Positions 35,163 through 44,412 are shown, counted from the first letter of the stretch. The stretch is DNA of 64,000 nt from Pseudomonas sp. B21-040 (GCF_024748695.1 NZ_CP087176.1:3155501-3219500), one strand, 5' to 3'. The notes: generated from the sequence alone by a model not told the origin. Program-made: numbers and translations.

Positions 35163-38100
35163 TCACAGGCCTCCCTTGGCGTGTTGGTCAATGGTTCTGG
35201 GCATCACGCTGCGGTTCCATTCGGGAAATGGATAAGTGCCGCGGTCAATCAGGCGATTGGCGTAGTCCAGCAACTCGGCTTTATCTGGCAGTTGCTGTTG
35301 TGCGGAACCGTGGGAACGGGGTTTGCAGATCAGTTGCACGCTGTAAGTACGTACGATTGCAGGGCTCGCGGTATGGTTGGCGATGACCGCCGATGGCGAT
35401 TCCAGCGGGGTGCAGCGTTCGTCGCCAGGAACCTGTGCAACGGCTGCCGGGTCGGCGCGATTGATGAACGTTTGCACTGGCCCGGTTTCGGGGATTGGAA
35501 TGGGTTGGCCGGGCACTTGCGGAACATCCGGAACCGGTGTGATCGGGTCTTCAGCGACCGGGCCGTTGATGGTCAACACACCGTTGATGAAGGTCACTTC
35601 ATAGTTGGCGCTGACCAGTCGCTGCCCGTCTTTTTCGAAAATGCTGTAGTTGCCGGGTTTTTCGCCAGGGGCTCGATCAAGGTTGAAAGGCTGTTCGTCA
35701 TCAGCGAATTTCCAGCCTTTACCGTCATAGGTCAGGGCCGGGTCTTGCTGGCCGACTTCCTTGGCCTGATCGTTCGCCGTCACCACCAGTGGCACAGGTT
35801 TGATCACCAGTTTGCCGGCGTGGGTGTCGAGGACATAACGCTTGCTGACGTACTCATCGGCCGTCAGTTGACCGTTGATGGCGTAGCTGCCGACGTTGGA
35901 ACGCTCGTTCGCCGCAGTGCTATAACTGACGCCGGGGATGAAGCGGTCTTGCGCCAGTTGCCGGTCGACGAAGCTGTCTACGTCCTTTACCTGTGCAGCA
36001 TTTTGCTGGGCAATCAGACCTGAGTGACTGAATGCCGAATTGGCGTCGCCATACTGCCGCGACTGATCATTGATGTTAAGGTCGAGATTGGCCTGTTGCG
36101 CCTGCAAGACGATGGCCGACTCCGGCGCTTGTTGGGTCTGCAGAAAATGCACTCGCGCACGTTCGAGCAGCGGCCGCTTCGGCGCATCCCCAATGGGTTG
36201 CGCCCAATCCTGGTCATTCATCAGCCAACCGAACAGCACATTGGCAGAGGTGACTTTGTCGCCAAGACCGATCACCAACTGTTCAGAAGACCCGTTCTGG
36301 CTGCTGTGTTGAATTTCGTCAGGGTTCATCGGCCCGGCGATGTTGTAATCGGCGACCCCCCAACCAGCGTTGGGCGCGTAGTCAGGATTGGCGACAACGA
36401 CCATGCCTTTGTTGGCATCAAAGCTGAAACCGACCGGCAGCTCGCTGACCACCTGACCATCACGGATGACGGTGGTCAGATTGCTGTTCGCCGCGTTGGG
36501 TTTGAGTTCCCATTTCACACCGGCGCTGTCGGTGAACTTCAAGCCGCTGACCAGATAGTCGGAACTGTCCAGGTAGTGCAGCAGTTCACTGGCAGGAATT
36601 TCATTGCCTTGCGCATCGACAAAACCGGTGGCTTCAAACACCAGGTAGTCGAAGGCCTGGCCGTTCTGCCCAAGAACCACTTCCTTGTACATGTTGCTGT
36701 CGGCTACTACGTCTTGAGAGCCGATGTACTTGATCTGCTGAGCCGTCACACCGCTCAAGGATTCGCCGGAGTAGGGTGCGCTGACCGTACCCACGTTGGT
36801 GCCGCCGGCATTGGTTTGATTGAAGGTGAAAATGCCGTTGGTAGCTTTACCGGCCAGGGTCCCGGCATGGTTCAACGGGCTATCGAGACGCACGCTGGCG
36901 CCTTGCACGGCCACCTGTGAACCGATCAGTGCGGTATTGGCGTCTTGAGTGACTGAGGCGGTATTGGACGTCTTGATCCAGACGATACCTTTGCCGACAT
37001 CGATGATCGCGCGACGATCCCACGCGGCATCACCGGTCTGGCCAGCGAGCGCGTCATCGATCAGTTTGACGTCACCGGTGGCGCTGATGAACAGGTTGCC
37101 GTCCTTGAGTAGGATCGGTGCCTTGATGTACACCGAACCGCTGTCATTGTTTTTGTCGGTGCCTTCATAGGTGCTGACCTGGCCCACGTTACCGCTGGCG
37201 ATCAGCGCCAGGCTTTTGCCGGCGGCCACGTCTTTGGCGACGATAGGGGCATTGACGTTGATGCGTTCGCTGGCCTCGATGCGTACGTCGTTGTTGGCCA
37301 GGCTGTCGACGATGGTCTGGGCACTGATGTCCGTGCCGTTGTCGATATTGGAGATGGTCGCTGCCACAGGGTCGAGCAGCCAGAGGCCGGCCTGTTTGCC
37401 ACCGGAGGCGTTGATGCTGGCGTCTTTGCTGATGCTCAGGATCTTGCCGGAGGTCTCGATGATGCCGCCCTTGTCGCCGCCTTTGGCGCTGGTCTGGCCG
37501 GCAAAATGGGTAGTGCCGTCGGACCACACCACCACTTGGCCGCCGTCGCGGGCACCATCGGCCACCAGTTTGGCGCCTTTTTCAATCGTGGTGCGGGTGG
37601 AAGAGGGTGCATTGCCTTTACCCTGGAAACTGCCGCCCACAGCGATCGAACCGCCTTTGCCTTGGCTGCCGGAGGCATTCAGGTCGGCGGTCGAGGACAG
37701 GGTCACTTGCTTGCCCGAAACGCTGATATTGCCGCCATCGCTGCCTTTGGCAGAAAGCTTGCCGCTGACCACGGTGCGATCGGCATTGCCCAGCACGATG
37801 CTGCCGCCTTGTTGGCTAACCGAGTCGGCAATCACTGCGCCGCCGACCCCGATCACCGAATCCAGGTGTTTGGCCGCACGTTGCGCACTCATTGCCACAA
37901 CACCTTCACCGACCTCGATGTGCCCGTTGTTCTGGACACCGCCGGTCAGTGACGGATCAACCGAATTGTCGTCACCAGGCGTACCGCCAATGGCCAGGCT
38001 GATAAGGCCGTCACCTTGAAAATCGAGCGATGCCTGTGGGCCGGTGGCCAGGGTTACCTGGCCTTTACGGGCCTGAATCACACCGTTGTTTTCGACCTGC

Positions 38101-38675
38101 GCGCCGAGCAATGCCACGATGCCGTTGTCGTGGACGGAAATCTGGCCGTCATTGCGTACAAGACCTTTGAGCTGAATGTCGAGTTTGCCGATGTCGGCGA
38201 ATGCCTTGAGTTGTTCATCGGTGATCACGCCGGCGCCGGCGATCAGCGCACTGGCAGAGATCTGCGAGTTGGGCGCGAACCAGATACCCGCCGGGTTGAG
38301 CAGGATCAGCTTGCCGTTGGCGGTGAGCATCCCGTAGATATTGGAAGGGTCGCCGCCGGTGACCCGGTTCAAAGTCACGGAGCTGCCGTCGGGTTGCTGA
38401 AAGTGCACCTTGTTGTCAGGCCCGATGGAGAATTTCTGCCAGTTGATAGCGGTACGGGGCGTCTGGGTCTGGATATGCAGACTGTTGCCGTCTTGGGAGA
38501 TTTTCGCCGCGCCGGAAATCACTTCACCTTGTTGGGGCAAGGCGTCTAGGGCAAAAGTGACGGGGCAACTCAGGCCCAGGCTGGCAATGCCCAAGGCGAT
38601 CACGATGGCCTGGCTGAGGCGTTTGACCGAAAAATCGGGGTGTTGAAAGGGGGCGTGTCCCTTGGCGTTTTTCAT
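35163..38675 (-). CDS. TpsA exoprotein, filamentous haemagglutinin-like
   Basis: The 1170-aa protein has a signal peptide (IVIALGIASLGLSCPVTFA), then the TPS secretion domain (about residues 45-300), with NWQKFSIGPDNKVHFQQPDG and the NPNGI-like motif LNPAGIWFAPNSQI. A long beta-helical region rich in Gly, Asp and Asn follows. The last third carries MBG/YDG-like domains (LNINDQSRQYGDANSAF, LVVTANDQAKEVGQQDPALTY) and a Pro-rich spacer. No RGD or heparin-binding motif was noticed. The likely start is the ATG at 38675 with gagga upstream. It is secreted by the TpsB encoded 5 bp downstream and probably serves adhesion or biofilm formation. Confidence 0.92.
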   Translation of the reverse strand: MKNAKGHAPFQHPDFSVKRLSQAIVIALGIASLGLSCPVTFALDALPQQGEVISGAAKISQDGNSLHIQTQTPRTAINWQKFSIGPDNKVHFQQPDGSSVTLNRVTGGDPSNIYGMLTANGKLILLNPAGIWFAPNSQISASALIAGAGVITDEQLKAFADIGKLDIQLKGLVRNDGQISVHDNGIVALLGAQVENNGVIQARKGQVTLATGPQASLDFQGDGLISLAIGGTPGDDNSVDPSLTGGVQNNGHIEVGEGVVAMSAQRAAKHLDSVIGVGGAVIADSVSQQGGSIVLGNADRTVVSGKLSAKGSDGGNISVSGKQVTLSSTADLNASGSQGKGGSIAVGGSFQGKGNAPSSTRTTIEKGAKLVADGARDGGQVVVWSDGTTHFAGQTSAKGGDKGGIIETSGKILSISKDASINASGGKQAGLWLLDPVAATISNIDNGTDISAQTIVDSLANNDVRIEASERINVNAPIVAKDVAAGKSLALIASGNVGQVSTYEGTDKNNDSGSVYIKAPILLKDGNLFISATGDVKLIDDALAGQTGDAAWDRRAIIDVGKGIVWIKTSNTASVTQDANTALIGSQVAVQGASVRLDSPLNHAGTLAGKATNGIFTFNQTNAGGTNVGTVSAPYSGESLSGVTAQQIKYIGSQDVVADSNMYKEVVLGQNGQAFDYLVFEATGFVDAQGNEIPASELLHYLDSSDYLVSGLKFTDSAGVKWELKPNAANSNLTTVIRDGQVVSELPVGFSFDANKGMVVVANPDYAPNAGWGVADYNIAGPMNPDEIQHSSQNGSSEQLVIGLGDKVTSANVLFGWLMNDQDWAQPIGDAPKRPLLERARVHFLQTQQAPESAIVLQAQQANLDLNINDQSRQYGDANSAFSHSGLIAQQNAAQVKDVDSFVDRQLAQDRFIPGVSYSTAANERSNVGSYAINGQLTADEYVSKRYVLDTHAGKLVIKPVPLVVTANDQAKEVGQQDPALTYDGKGWKFADDEQPFNLDRAPGEKPGNYSIFEKDGQRLVSANYEVTFINGVLTINGPVAEDPITPVPDVPQVPGQPIPIPETGPVQTFINRADPAAVAQVPGDERCTPLESPSAVIANHTASPAIVRTYSVQLICKPRSHGSAQQQLPDKAELLDYANRLIDRGTYPFPEWNRSVMPRTIDQHAKGGL

Positions 38676-38775
38676 ATCCGTGTGTCCTCGAAGAAAGTGG
38701 CGCAATGCGTTGCGGCCGATGCAGTCATTCTTGCGAGGAGGGCAGTACGGGTACGATCAGGGAATCATGAGAACG

Positions 38776-38795
38776 CTGTAGTGCAATCACTACAG
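38776..38795. promoter_or_regulatory. Perfect inverted repeat upstream of tpsA
   Basis: ctgtagtg (38776-38783) and cactacag (38788-38795) form a perfect 8-bp inverted repeat with loop caat. It lies between the regulator stop (38812) and the tpsA start (38675). It could be an operator for the regulator or the hairpin end of the regulator transcript; no T-tract is seen. Confidence 0.5.
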
Positions 38796-38811
38796 GTCAA
38801 GGTTGGCGGCA

Positions 38812-40533
38812 CTAAAGTGTTTGGGAGAATCGTAGGCTTAAGACGGCCAGTGGCCCGTCGGCTGAAGGGGGTTCGAGCAACAGTTCACCGCTCATCAGGA
38901 CGATCAAGCGGGTACAGAGCGCCAGTTGCGGGCTGATTTCATTTTGTGTGAGGTATTCGGCCAGGCCTTCGGCCCGCGACACTGGCCCGGGTGCGACGTT
39001 CAGTTGCCAGAGCAGCTCCGCCCGGGGAGACGGCGTCACTTGAGCGTGCAATGTGATGTCCGGCAGTCCCAGGTCCAGGCAATACATGAACATCGAACGC
39101 AACATTTGCCGGAACCGATCCGGGTCAACCCACACGTTGACGGGCACAGGATCGCCATTCAGCTCAATCGCCTCGTGTGCGCCAGGATGCCTTCGGTTGA
39201 AGTCCGCAACCTCATGACCGATCAGCTTATTCAGCTCATTGGCACGAGGCATCAAAACGAGGATTCCTCGTTCAATTCGCACCACATCCAGCAGCACCTG
39301 AATATGTTCCTGCACAGTCAGAATTGCGGACTGGAGGGTGATCAAATGCTCGTTGCCCGGTTGTTGGTGACAGGCCCGATGGACTGATTTGACGATATCG
39401 CCCAACTGCTCCATGAGTTGCTCGCCGGCATCATGCAGGAACAACGTGCGGGTGCGGGTCAAGGACCGGCGCTGCTCCCTGGCGCGGGTCAAGAACGAAA
39501 TCTGCTGGTCCTGCTCTGTGATATCCACCGAAGAACAGAGCATCCCTGTCAGGTTTCCTTGAGCGTCGTGGAAAGGCACGCCCCAACTGCGCACCGTCAT
39601 TTGACGGTCCCGGTAGCGCAAAACCTGCTGGAGACTAAAAGGCTGGCCAAGTGTGACGGCTTGCAGGTAATCCTGGTGCAGCTTCAAGGCTTCTTCCGGG
39701 GTGAGCACGCTGCTGTCGATAATGCGCATACCTACGGCCTGTTCCTGAGTGACGCCGTGAAACTCGAGGTACTGACGATTGCACGCCAGCAGATAACCTT
39801 GAGTATCTCGCAGGGAAACCGGCATGGGCATCGCGTCGAATATCTGGTGGAAGCGTTCCTGCTTGGAATTGTCCGCTCCGCTGCCCTCGGCGACCGGATC
39901 GATGCTGGCGATCATGCCCTGACGCCAGGCGATTTCCAGAACCTCGGCCAGCGAATCGACATTGAGTTTGCGCTGCAGGCGCGCCTTGTAGGTACTTACC
40001 GTGCGATCACTGAGCGCCAATTCATCGGCGATATCTTTATTGCTGTGGCCGTTGGCAAGGTAGCGCAGCACGGTTAATTCTCGCGCCGAAAGGCTGCCCA
40101 GTTGCGCTTCTTCAGCCTTCAAACCGATCTGTGGTGCGACATTGCCTACCAGATGACTGGGAAAATAGCTGTGCCCGTGCAGCAATGTGCGCACGGCTTC
40201 GCCAAAATCGTGTAAGTCATCCTGTTTACTGACGAACCCCGTGCTGCCGGCTTGCAGACTGAGACCTGCAAAGTGCTCGCTGCTTTGTGCGGTCAGTACC
40301 AGGATCGGTATCTTGCAGGCCTGTCGGCGCAGGCGACGGATGACTTCCAGGCCGCCGAGGCGTGGAAGCGCAAGATCCAGAATCAGCAACGACGGTTTCA
40401 CCTGAAGTGTCTGGCGCAAGGCGTCGGCCCCGTCATCCAGTTCTGCGATGACGGAATGGCCCTCTGCTTCGAGTACCTGGCGTATGCCAAGACGAAAAAG
40501 TGGTTGTTCGTCGGCGATCAAAATTTGGCTCAT
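38812..40533 (-). CDS. Hybrid regulator: receiver, LuxR HTH, PAS and histidine-kinase-like region
   Basis: The 573-aa protein starts like a NarL-type response regulator: a receiver with phosphoacceptor Asp53 (LLILDLALPRLGG) and a LuxR HTH (about 148-206; LSARELTVLRYLANG, NKDIADELALSDRTVSTYKARL). Instead of ending there, it continues with a PAS domain (about 228-345; SVDITEQDQQ at its end). A DHp-like helix region with His in FLHDAGEQLMEQLGD follows, then a degenerate HATPase end (DPDRFRQMLRSMFMYCL, where the N-box Asn is absent). It is directly upstream of tpsA on the same strand and may control the secretion locus. Kinase activity is doubtful. Confidence 0.85.
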   Translation of the reverse strand: MSQILIADEQPLFRLGIRQVLEAEGHSVIAELDDGADALRQTLQVKPSLLILDLALPRLGGLEVIRRLRRQACKIPILVLTAQSSEHFAGLSLQAGSTGFVSKQDDLHDFGEAVRTLLHGHSYFPSHLVGNVAPQIGLKAEEAQLGSLSARELTVLRYLANGHSNKDIADELALSDRTVSTYKARLQRKLNVDSLAEVLEIAWRQGMIASIDPVAEGSGADNSKQERFHQIFDAMPMPVSLRDTQGYLLACNRQYLEFHGVTQEQAVGMRIIDSSVLTPEEALKLHQDYLQAVTLGQPFSLQQVLRYRDRQMTVRSWGVPFHDAQGNLTGMLCSSVDITEQDQQISFLTRAREQRRSLTRTRTLFLHDAGEQLMEQLGDIVKSVHRACHQQPGNEHLITLQSAILTVQEHIQVLLDVVRIERGILVLMPRANELNKLIGHEVADFNRRHPGAHEAIELNGDPVPVNVWVDPDRFRQMLRSMFMYCLDLGLPDITLHAQVTPSPRAELLWQLNVAPGPVSRAEGLAEYLTQNEISPQLALCTRLIVLMSGELLLEPPSADGPLAVLSLRFSQTL

Positions 40534-40759
40534 TCCGGGCTGTCCTGGCTGGAAGTCCGGTCAGTTTAGTCGCATCTAATCTCTCGGCTCAGGCCGAAAG
40601 AAAATGTCATTGATCGATTCGATCATCATTGAGTGTGAACGTCCGCTATGGCCGGTTCTGTTGAAAAAGTCGGCCATGGTTTTCGCAGCTGAAGAATACA
40701 CGTCCGAGATTGAAATCTTTACTTTCGGCAAAGGTTTGCAGGCGCAGATTTCACGCAGC

Positions 40760-41167
40760 TTAGACGTTTTTGCCCTGGTACCAGGTCGGGAAGGTGTCGA
40801 TCTCGAGTTCGCGGGCCAGGTCGAAGATGGCCGTCTGGCCAGGGCCGATCCACTCGCCACCGGCTTCCGACACAACGCCTTTGCCCAGGTCGTGGTTGTA
40901 GGTGCGCCCACCGACACGGTCCCGGGCCTCGAGTACGACGAAGGACTCGCAGCCAGCGCGGCGCAGGTCCCGCGCCGAAGTCAGGCCGGCGAGTCCTGCC
41001 CCGATGATGGCTACGTCAAGGACGTCGTCCTGGCCAGCACGTGGCACCTGAGCCGTGGCCCGCCCGCTCAGTGCGATCCCTCCGATCAAGGTGACGCTTC
41101 CAATCGCCTGAAGCAGCAAGCGTCGCTGGCGCGCCGGCAGCGACAATTCATCGTTATCTGAATCCAT
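40760..41167 (-). pseudogene. Flavin amine oxidase, 5' fragment
   Basis: Only about 135 residues remain of a monoamine-oxidase-like protein normally over 450 aa. A Tat-like signal (RQRRLLLQAIGSVTLIGGIALSG) is followed by the FAD-binding motif VAIIGAGLAGLTSARDLRRAG and the GG-motif ARDRVGGRTYNHDLGKG, then EAGGEWIGPGQTAIFDLARE. The frame stops at YQGKNV. The DNA downstream (40576-40759) does not continue the gene. The ATG at 41167 has gagg six bases upstream. It is on the same strand as the TetR-EthD-RidA-PhyH genes and may be a relic of that catabolic set. Confidence 0.75.
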
Positions 41168-41484
41168 CTTCGCCTCTGTCATATCTATTGTATGTATTAC
41201 ATAACAGCTGTTGTGTAAAAATACAGCACATTTGAAACCGTGCAAAGCAGAATAGAAGGGCGTTTGGTGTTGAGGAGGGGGACGACGACGCAGGCCTTGG
41301 CGCCGGTGGAGTGGGCCGCGGCATGATAAGGGCAGGTGTCCTGCTGGATAGGGCGGTCAGAACAAAGCAGCCGGTGCCATTTAATGGTCATGGCAAGAAA
41401 GCGCGGTGCGCAGCGCCACGACCTGATGATCCTGGAGAAGCGCGCTGCCCGTGAAAGCCAACTCAGCTGCGCGCAACAATTGCT
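41168..41484. other. Intergenic region without a recognisable gene
   Basis: Nothing convincing is seen on either strand; short open frames here lack ribosome-binding sites and family features. It separates the amine-oxidase fragment from the TetR gene and probably holds the former's promoter. Confidence 0.4.
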
Positions 41485-42192
41485 TTACTTAGCGACTGCT
41501 TTTCTCTTGGGAGATGGTTTTTGCGGTTGGGGTGGAGTGATCAAGGTCATGAGGGCATCGAGAAGGGATTGACCTCGGCTCGAACCGAACCGTTCAGGTT
41601 CGATCGGCAACATCATCATCCATCCATCGCTGATCGCGCTGAGCTGATCGGCGAGAAGCTCGGCGAGGATATCGTCGCGGATTATGCCTTGGCTTTGCCC
41701 TCTCTCCAGTACCGATGTAAACACCTGGCGGAACCTTGCATATCGTTGCTTGATGACGCCGGCGAAAGCCGGTTCGTGCCTTGCGTAGCCAAGCAATTGG
41801 AGCCATGCGAGCCATGCGTCCGGCTCGTCGGTGTTCGTCCAATCGAGCCATTGTTCGATGAGAGCCTTGATATCGATCCGCTCCTGGTTGATCTCCAGCA
41901 AAGTGTCGATCTGGTCGAACAGGCTCTGTGCGACAGCGGTGATCATCTCCTCCTTGTTTGCGAAGTAGTAGGTCACCGCTCCCGTCGTGCACCCGGCGTG
42001 CTGCGCCACTTTGCGCATCGAAGCTCCGGCATAGCCCTCGCATGCGATCACCGCGATCGCCGCCGCCAGCAACTCGGCCCGTTTCGCCTTGTGGTCGCCT
42101 ACGGGCCGACCCCGGCGGGAGACCGGTTCGGATTCGCTATCACTCGCTCGAGAGCTATTGTTCATGGGAGTCTGGGGTCGTGAATCAGGCAT
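41485..42192 (-). CDS. TetR-family regulator (BetI/KstR-like C-terminus)
   Basis: The protein of about 235 aa has an N-terminal HTH: AKRAELLAAAIAVIACEGYAGASMRKVAQHAGCTTGAVTYYFANKEEM in outline, with GCTTGAVTYYFANKEE the recognition helix region. Its C-terminal domain resembles the BetI-type (EQWLDWTNTDEPDAWLAWLQLLGYA). A basic tail (QKPSPKRKAVAK) follows. The start could be the ATG at 42192 or 42165; neither has a good ribosome-binding site. It lies downstream of the EthD-RidA-PhyH operon on the same strand and is its likely regulator. Confidence 0.87.
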   Translation of the reverse strand: MPDSRPQTPMNNSSRASDSESEPVSRRGRPVGDHKAKRAELLAAAIAVIACEGYAGASMRKVAQHAGCTTGAVTYYFANKEEMITAVAQSLFDQIDTLLEINQERIDIKALIEQWLDWTNTDEPDAWLAWLQLLGYARHEPAFAGVIKQRYARFRQVFTSVLERGQSQGIIRDDILAELLADQLSAISDGWMMMLPIEPERFGSSRGQSLLDALMTLITPPQPQKPSPKRKAVAK

Positions 42193-42391
42193 AGGAAAGG
42201 GGTAATTTTCGCTGGCTCTATTGATCGGAGTAACAGTTGCAGTGAAAAAGCTGCAACTTGCTATTTGCGGCTCAGCATATGGAATTTATTTGAAGAAAGC
42301 ACCCTTGCAAGACTCGACGCAGAAGCTGGTCCGCTATGCCAGGGCTCTCCCGAAGGGCGCATCAGCGGCCTTCGGGCAGCCGTGCGATTCG

Positions 42392-42688
42392 TCAGTCGTC
42401 CGCGCGGAAAATCACCGGAGCGATATTGGTGAAGTTCGCCACGTCGCCGAGAACCTCAGCCGTCCTGGGGGAGGTGAGCGCGGCATCGATTCCGGCTTGA
42501 TTGTTGAAGCGCAGAATCACCAGGCCCGCGAGGGGCTGCGGACCGACGGCCGGGAACAGGGCCTCCGCCGATTGCAGTCCAGACTCACCCCATGCGGAGC
42601 GCGCGAGCGGGATGTGAGTGGAAAGGTAGTACTCCCGGTCGAATCTTGCACCTTCGGTTAAGGGGTAGCTCACGATAAGGGTAGCCAT
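42392..42688 (-). CDS. EthD-family small protein
   Basis: The 98-aa ferredoxin-like protein has the EthD pattern FDREYYLSTHIPLARSAWGESGL, with the His that is conserved in the family (YYLSTHIPLA). EthD proteins take part in breakdown of ethers and other compounds, often as dimeric accessory enzymes of unknown chemistry. The ATG at 42688 has agga six bases upstream; the longer frame to 42787 overlaps the RidA gene. It is the third gene of the PhyH-RidA-EthD operon. Confidence 0.8.
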   Translation of the reverse strand: MATLIVSYPLTEGARFDREYYLSTHIPLARSAWGESGLQSAEALFPAVGPQPLAGLVILRFNNQAGIDAALTSPRTAEVLGDVANFTNIAPVIFRADD

Positions 42689-42771
42689 GGGTAGTCCTTG
42701 CTCTTGTTGTGATGGGGCACTGAGGGCATCACGCGCGGGTCGGCAACCTGAAGAGCGATGTTTTTGTGAAA

Positions 42772-43188
42772 TCAGGCTTCGCCGCAACCCACGACCGCAA
42801 CGGCGCGAATTTCCACGCGAAGCCCGGGAAGGGCCAGTTGCGAGATGCCGATGGCGGTCCAGGACGGGTAGCGGTCGAGGAAGTACTGGTGCCTGACCTG
42901 CATGAATGCGTGCGTATCAGCTTGAAGCTCAGTATGAAATGTCATCAGCTCGACAACATCCGCCAGGGTCGCGCCCGCCGCCTCAAGGGCGATTTTCAAG
43001 CCTTGGAAGGTTAAGTGCGCCTGCTCTTCGATACCATTGCCCGGTGTCATTGTGGCGTCGATTCCGATCTGGCCGGAAACCCAGATCATGTCCCCGACAC
43101 GCGTCGCTTGCGGAAAGTGATAGTTATCGTAGAGCACTTGGGATTGGGGAGGGGTGATGGTTTGCCGTTTCAGGTTCTGGGTACTCAT
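42772..43188 (-). CDS. RidA-family protein lacking the catalytic Arg
   Basis: The 138-aa YjgF/YER057c/UK114 fold protein shows the family core: GDMIWVSGQIGIDA, AHLTFQGLKIALEAAGATLADVVELMTF, and LPGLRVEIRAVAVV. In RidA the Arg that contacts the imine is in the segment PARSCVEV; here it reads PSWTAIGI, so the Arg is absent and deamination of 2-aminoacrylate is not expected. It belongs to another Rid subfamily, which often occurs in catabolic operons. The ATG at 43188 has ggaga seven bases upstream. It is 14 bp downstream of the PhyH gene. Confidence 0.87.
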   Translation of the reverse strand: MSTQNLKRQTITPPQSQVLYDNYHFPQATRVGDMIWVSGQIGIDATMTPGNGIEEQAHLTFQGLKIALEAAGATLADVVELMTFHTELQADTHAFMQVRHQYFLDRYPSWTAIGISQLALPGLRVEIRAVAVVGCGEA

Positions 43189-43202
43189 TGCTTGATCTCC
43201 GA

Positions 43203-44057
43203 TCATACGAGCTGGCGGTAGGTGGGGTGACGGAAGGGATCTCCCGGCTTCAAGGTCATCAATTCTTCGGTGAAGAGAACGCCTTCCTTCGGATAACCCG
43301 CATCGCTGTGCTCCGGCAGGGGATTGAAGGTTGCATCGTCACCAAAGAAGCGGAAAACAAAGGTGTGGCGATCCGGGAAGGCTTCGTCGACCGGTGCGCC
43401 GCCGTGTAGCGAGCCGGGATGGAGCACGACCACATCCCCGGGTTCCGTTGCCCACGACAGAATTTCGTACGCATCGGGTGCCTGCTCGCGCTCAGCCTCG
43501 ATATCGGGAAGGCGAGGCAGCATCCCGCCTCCATGCAAGGGTTGGGTTGGGTCGTTCGGGTCGAGGAAGGTGGTGCCATCAAAACGCGTTCCGCGGTGCG
43601 AGCCCCGGATGATCTCCAAAGCATTCTGCTTGGGAACGGATTCGAAGCTGATCCATGCATTTCCCCAATGCATGCCGGCCCAGGGCAAATAAGAGGTGTC
43701 CTGATGCCAGAGTGTGCGCGAACCACGTCCGCCGACCTTGAGGAACACTTCCTCGGCGAAATACCAGACGTTTTCGGAACCCCAGAGGTGTGCGAATAAC
43801 TGGCCAAAGGGGAGGGAAGAGACCAATTCCTCCAGGCGCTCCTTGGCGAGCGGATTGGCGTTGTCGACATGCGACTGTTGCAAGGTCCCATCGAACATTC
43901 GAAATGCGTTGGGGCCGTGGTTCTGGACTGCCCAGTCGTAGGCAGTCCGACATCGAGCCAGCTGCTTCTCGTTTAAAAGTCCTTTGATCAGGACTGCTCC
44001 GTCTTCCAGGAATGCCTTGCGCAGAGAGTCTTGTATAGCGGCTTTCTCCCACGAAAT
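43203..44057 (-). CDS. Phytanoyl-CoA dioxygenase (PhyH) family protein, no standard start codon
   Basis: This Fe(II)/2-oxoglutarate oxygenase shows the metal motif H-x-D in LWHQDTSYLPW and the distal His in HPGSLHGG, then the 2-oxoglutarate Arg in TFVFRFFGDD. The first ATG is at 43898, but the frame upstream encodes a clear PhyH N-terminus (SLRKAFLEDGAVLIKGLLNEKQLARC, within AIQD and NGPNAFRM-like sequence). It remains open to a stop near 44079-44081. No ATG, GTG or TTG lies in that extension; an ATT at 44057 is the best candidate. Either a rare start is used or the start codon has been lost. It heads the operon with the RidA and EthD genes. Confidence 0.7.
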   Translation of the reverse strand: MSWEKAAIQDSLRKAFLEDGAVLIKGLLNEKQLARCRTAYDWAVQNHGPNAFRMFDGTLQQSHVDNANPLAKERLEELVSSLPFGQLFAHLWGSENVWYFAEEVFLKVGGRGSRTLWHQDTSYLPWAGMHWGNAWISFESVPKQNALEIIRGSHRGTRFDGTTFLDPNDPTQPLHGGGMLPRLPDIEAEREQAPDAYEILSWATEPGDVVVLHPGSLHGGAPVDEAFPDRHTFVFRFFGDDATFNPLPEHSDAGYPKEGVLFTEELMTLKPGDPFRHPTYRQLV

Positions 44058-44412
44058 GTTACTAAGGTGAGATTGATCCTAGCAGCCAGGCTTATTTAGC
44101 GCAACGAACGTTATGTTAATTATGGCTGGCACCGAATGTGCCAATTTCTTTGATGTGATGGCGCCGGCTATAGGTCCTTGTTAAAACGGCGCTGCAACTC
44201 GGCATTGCCGTCTTTGCGTGCCATGCCATTCAATAGCCACGCCTTGACCAGATTCTGGACGGTCAGCGTTTGCACCTTCGTCGTTTTTACTTGTCGGTGG
44301 AAACCGGTAGCAACGCTCAATACCGAGTCTGCTCGCAGACTGAGGGTACACATAGAGGTAGAAAATTTTTCGAACTCAAAATTTCCATTTATTTTCAATA
44401 ACAAAGAGATGC
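44058..44412. other. Region upstream of the PhyH gene
   Basis: No gene is supported. The minus-strand frame at 44168-44533 overlaps the tRNA fragment, terminator and the integrase stop and is not family-like. The sequence is AT-rich around 44380-44410. Confidence 0.4.

Noticed and set aside
41336..41572. 78-codon plus-strand open frame
   Set aside because: Overlaps the 3' end of the TetR gene in antisense and has no supporting features.
43203..43898. PhyH protein starting at the ATG of 43898
   Set aside because: Would lose about 50 family-like residues encoded directly upstream in the same frame; kept only as a fallback start.
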